A stretch of DNA of 64,000 nucleotides from Leifsonia sp040686855 (GTDB lineage Bacteria > Actinomycetota > Actinomycetes > Actinomycetales > Microbacteriaceae). The first letter of the stretch is position 1. Each line of letters opens with the position of its first letter. The stretch is from contig NZ_JBFBOG010000001.1 of the NCBI RefSeq assembly GCF_040686855.1, positions 310,001-374,000 of the forward strand, given 5' to 3'. Below, one piece after another: positions 61,812 through 64,000 of the stretch. The position numbers and the translations under genes were made by a program. The notes under the pieces were generated by a model that saw nothing but the letters and a program-made list of their open reading frames with translations, made no database searches and was not told where the DNA came from.

Positions 61812-63397
61812 ACCGTGGCGACCGCCTCCGCGTCGATCCGCGGGAACAGCGCCGCGAGCCCATTGACCTCCGTGCCGGCGGGCAGCTGACCCCAGTCGCC
61901 GGAGGTGCGCAGCGGCTGGGCGGTGAGCGCACCCAGCTCGCCCTCGACGCCCAGCGCCTCCCACAGCTTGGCGGTGGCGCCCGGGATGACCGGCGACAGC
62001 AGCACGGCGAGCGCACGCAGCCCCTCGGCGGCGGTGTACAGCACCGTGCCCAGACGCTCGCGCTGCGCGTCGTCCTTCGCCAGCGTCCACGGCTCCTGCT
62101 CGGTGATGTAGCCGTTGAGCTCGTCGACGATGCGCCAGATGGCGGTCAGCGCGTCGTGGATCGCCAGCCGTGAGATCGCCGCGTCTGCGTCGGCCGCCGC
62201 GGTGCGCACGACCTCCTGTACGTGCAGGTCGACCTCCTGATACTGACCCGCCGGCGGCACGATGCCCTCGAAGTACCGCGTGACCATGGCGACGACCCGC
62301 GAGGCGAGGTTTCCGAAGCCGTTCGCGAGCTCGGCCTGGTAGCGCGCGGCGAGGTCTTCCCAGCTGAACGAGCCGTCCTGCCCGAAGTTGATGGCGCGCA
62401 TGAAGTAGTACCGGAAGGCGTCCGACCCGAAGGTGTCGGTGATCTGCGTCGGCGCGATGCCGGTCAGCTTGGACTTGGACATCTTCTCGCCGCCGACGAG
62501 CAGCCAGCCGTGACCGAAGACCCGCTTCGGCACCTCGAGGCCCGCGGCCATCAGCATGGCCGGCCAGATGACGGCGTGGAAGCGCAGGATGTCTTTGCCG
62601 ACCAGGTGGTTCGCCGGCCAGCGGCGCGCGAACTCCTCGTCGTCCTGCCCGTAGCCGACGGCGGTGATGTAGTTGAGCAGCGCGTCGAACCACACGTAGA
62701 CGACGTGCGACTCATCCCACGGCACCTTGATGCCCCAGTCGAAGCTCGAGCGCGAGATCGACAGGTCGGACAGCCCCTGGCGCACGAAGCTGACGACCTC
62801 GTTGCGCGCCGACTCCGGCTGCACGAAGTCGGGCCGCTCCTCGTAGAGCGACAGCAGGCGGTCGGCGAACTGGCTCATGCGGAAGAAGTAGTTCTTCTCC
62901 TGCAGCAGCTCCAGCGGCTTGGAGTGGATCGCGCAGACCTTCTGGCCCTCGTACTCCCCCGTGCCGTCGACGATCTCGCTCTGCGGCTTGAACTCCTCGC
63001 AGCCCACGCAGTACAGCGCCTCGTACTCTCCGGCGTAGATGTAGCCGTCGTCGTAGAGCTTCTGCAGGAACTTCTGGACGTTGACCTCGTGACGCTCGTC
63101 GGTGGTGCGGATGAAGTCGTCGTTCGAGATGTCGACGGTGTCCAGCAGCGGAAGCCACTCCTCGCCCACCAGCTTGTCGGCCCATTCCTTGGGAGTGGTG
63201 CCGTTGGCGGTGGCGGTGCGCAGGATCTTCTGGCCGTGCTCGTCCGTGCCGGTCAGCAGCCAGGTGTCGTCGCCGGCCTGGCGGTGCCAGCGGGCCAGGA
63301 CGTCGGCCGCGACCTCTGTGTAGGCATGCCCGATGTGCGGGACATCATTCACGTAGAAGATCGGCGTGGTGATGTAGAAGGAAGAGCCATCGGACAT
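61808..63397 (-). CDS. metG: Methionyl-tRNA synthetase
   Basis: A class I synthetase charging tRNA-Met. It has 529 residues, with ITTPIFYVNDVPHIGHAYTE (HIGH motif), a zinc-knuckle-like insert YCVGCEEFKPQSEI followed by KVCAIHSKP, the Trp-rich site VVYVWFDALLNYITAVG and GGEKMSKSKLTG (KMSKS motif). The C-terminal part is the helical anticodon-binding domain; there is no EMAP-type extension. It starts at ATG 63397; a longer frame to 63658 has no family match. It leads the metG-tatD-rsmA-ispE run and lies 41 bases from rsmI, which is on the same strand upstream. Confidence 0.96.
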   Translation of the reverse strand: MSDGSSFYITTPIFYVNDVPHIGHAYTEVAADVLARWHRQAGDDTWLLTGTDEHGQKILRTATANGTTPKEWADKLVGEEWLPLLDTVDISNDDFIRTTDERHEVNVQKFLQKLYDDGYIYAGEYEALYCVGCEEFKPQSEIVDGTGEYEGQKVCAIHSKPLELLQEKNYFFRMSQFADRLLSLYEERPDFVQPESARNEVVSFVRQGLSDLSISRSSFDWGIKVPWDESHVVYVWFDALLNYITAVGYGQDDEEFARRWPANHLVGKDILRFHAVIWPAMLMAAGLEVPKRVFGHGWLLVGGEKMSKSKLTGIAPTQITDTFGSDAFRYYFMRAINFGQDGSFSWEDLAARYQAELANGFGNLASRVVAMVTRYFEGIVPPAGQYQEVDLHVQEVVRTAAADADAAISRLAIHDALTAIWRIVDELNGYITEQEPWTLAKDDAQRERLGTVLYTAAEGLRALAVLLSPVIPGATAKLWEALGVEGELGALTAQPLRTSGDWGQLPAGTEVNGLAALFPRIDAEAVATV

Positions 63398-63438
63398 GGT
63401 GACTATCCTACGGGCGCGGGCGCGCGGGAATTCGTGTG

Positions 63439-64000
63439 TTACTCCGCCTGTGGAGAACGCTTCGCCAGCGCCGCCTGATAGAGGTCGCGCTTGCCGAGCC
63501 CGGTCGCCTCCGCGACCTCGGCCGCCGCGTCCTTGAGCCGTGTCCCGGCCGCCACCAGCGCCAGCACCTGCTCCACCGCCGCGCCCGGATCGACCGCCCG
63601 CGCGGGCGCGCCGGCCACGACGATCACGATCTCGCCGCGGACGCCGTCCGCCGCCCATTCCGCGAGCTCGGCAGCCGTTCCGCGGCGGACCTCCTCGTAC
63701 AGTTTCGTCAGCTCCCGGCAGACCACCGCCCGCCTGTCGTCGCCGAAAACCGCGGCGATGTCGGCGAGGGATGCCGCGAGCCGGTTGGGCGACTCGAAGA
63801 ACACCATCGTGCGCGGCTCGGCGGCGAGCGCGCGCAGCGCCGAGGTCCGCTCCCCCTGCTTGCGCGGGAGGAAGCCCTCGAAGGTGAACCGGTCGGTCGG
63901 CAGCCCCGACACGGCGAGCGCCGTGAGCACGGCAGACGGTCCGGGCAGCGCCGTGACGCCGACGCCAGCCGCGGCCGCCGCCTCGACCAGGTGGAAGCCG
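63439..64000 (-). CDS. rsmI: 16S rRNA 2'-O-ribose methyltransferase RsmI (5' end outside window)
   Basis: Methylates the 2'-OH of C1402 (E. coli numbering) of 16S rRNA with SAM. Only the C-terminal 187 residues are in the window, as the frame is open to the right edge. Visible marks are LPGPSAVLTALAVSGL, FTFEGFLPRKQGERTSALR, MVFFESPNRLAASLADIA, RRAVVCRELTKLYEEVRRG and GEIVIVVAGAP, the full set for the tetrapyrrole methylase-fold RsmI. A GTG at 63930 is internal. It lies just upstream of metG on the same strand. Confidence 0.94.
   Translation of the reverse strand, partial: GFHLVEAAAAAGVGVTALPGPSAVLTALAVSGLPTDRFTFEGFLPRKQGERTSALRALAAEPRTMVFFESPNRLAASLADIAAVFGDDRRAVVCRELTKLYEEVRRGTAAELAEWAADGVRGEIVIVVAGAPARAVDPGAAVEQVLALVAAGTRLKDAAAEVAEATGLGKRDLYQAALAKRSPQAE

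Overview
The window is a 64 kb piece of chromosome from a high-GC Gram-positive bacterium, most likely a member of the Microbacteriaceae (Leifsonia-like). That placement is an inference. It rests on the GC-rich codon use, many GTG starts, a DtxR-type iron box, a DUF501/FtsB-like/enolase block, a DUF5979-rich surface protein ending in an LAATG motif (the class E sortase signal of high-GC actinobacteria), and a tRNA-Gln-glmU-prs unit. No prophage, insertion sequence, CRISPR array or rRNA was found. Both edges cut genes: a Fic protein on the left and rsmI on the right.

Layout. 1-1.0 kb: end of a Fic gene. 1.0-8.0 kb (minus strand): type II NADH dehydrogenase, a membrane-anchored mycosin-like protease, DUF501, an FtsB-like divisome protein, a small membrane protein, enolase and hisS; hisS has a long leader with a T-box-like motif. 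8.35-12.4 kb (plus): an iron-box-controlled siderophore ABC importer. 12.4-20.2 kb: mazG, nhaA, mfd, a hydrolase, pth and ribosomal protein L25. 20.4-21.4 kb: an SRPBCC protein with its MarR-family repressor.

21.3-33.2 kb is a hexuronate-use island. A minus-strand operon encodes a sugar binding protein, two permeases, two TIM-barrel isomerases, a Gfo/Idh oxidoreductase, fructuronate reductase, mannonate dehydratase and gluconokinase. It lies divergent from a LacI-family gene joined to uxaC. UxaC, UxuB and ManD together would take glucuronate to 2-keto-3-deoxygluconate. Seven genes (six junctions) are chained by 4-base ATGA overlaps. gnd follows.

34.8-43.3 kb: a small membrane protein, a TetR regulator divergent from a macrolide-type glycosyltransferase, prs, glmU, tRNA-Gln, a MarR regulator, and an 839-residue fusion of a CDP-glycerol polymerase domain with a GT4 glycosyltransferase. 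43.3-49.8 kb: an AidB-like acyl-CoA dehydrogenase, an ABC-F ATPase and a large LuxR-type (LAL) regulator. 50.4-58.6 kb: one gene for a cell-wall-anchored protein of about 2,740 residues with a von Willebrand A domain and many beta-sandwich repeats. 59-64 kb (minus): ispE, rsmA, tatD, metG and the partial rsmI.

The least ordinary signals are a set of intergenic palindromes that share arms or a common core, the mosaic surface protein, the hexuronate operon with its extra oxidoreductase/isomerase genes, a dyad motif on both sides of the LAL regulator, and the T-box-like hisS leader.
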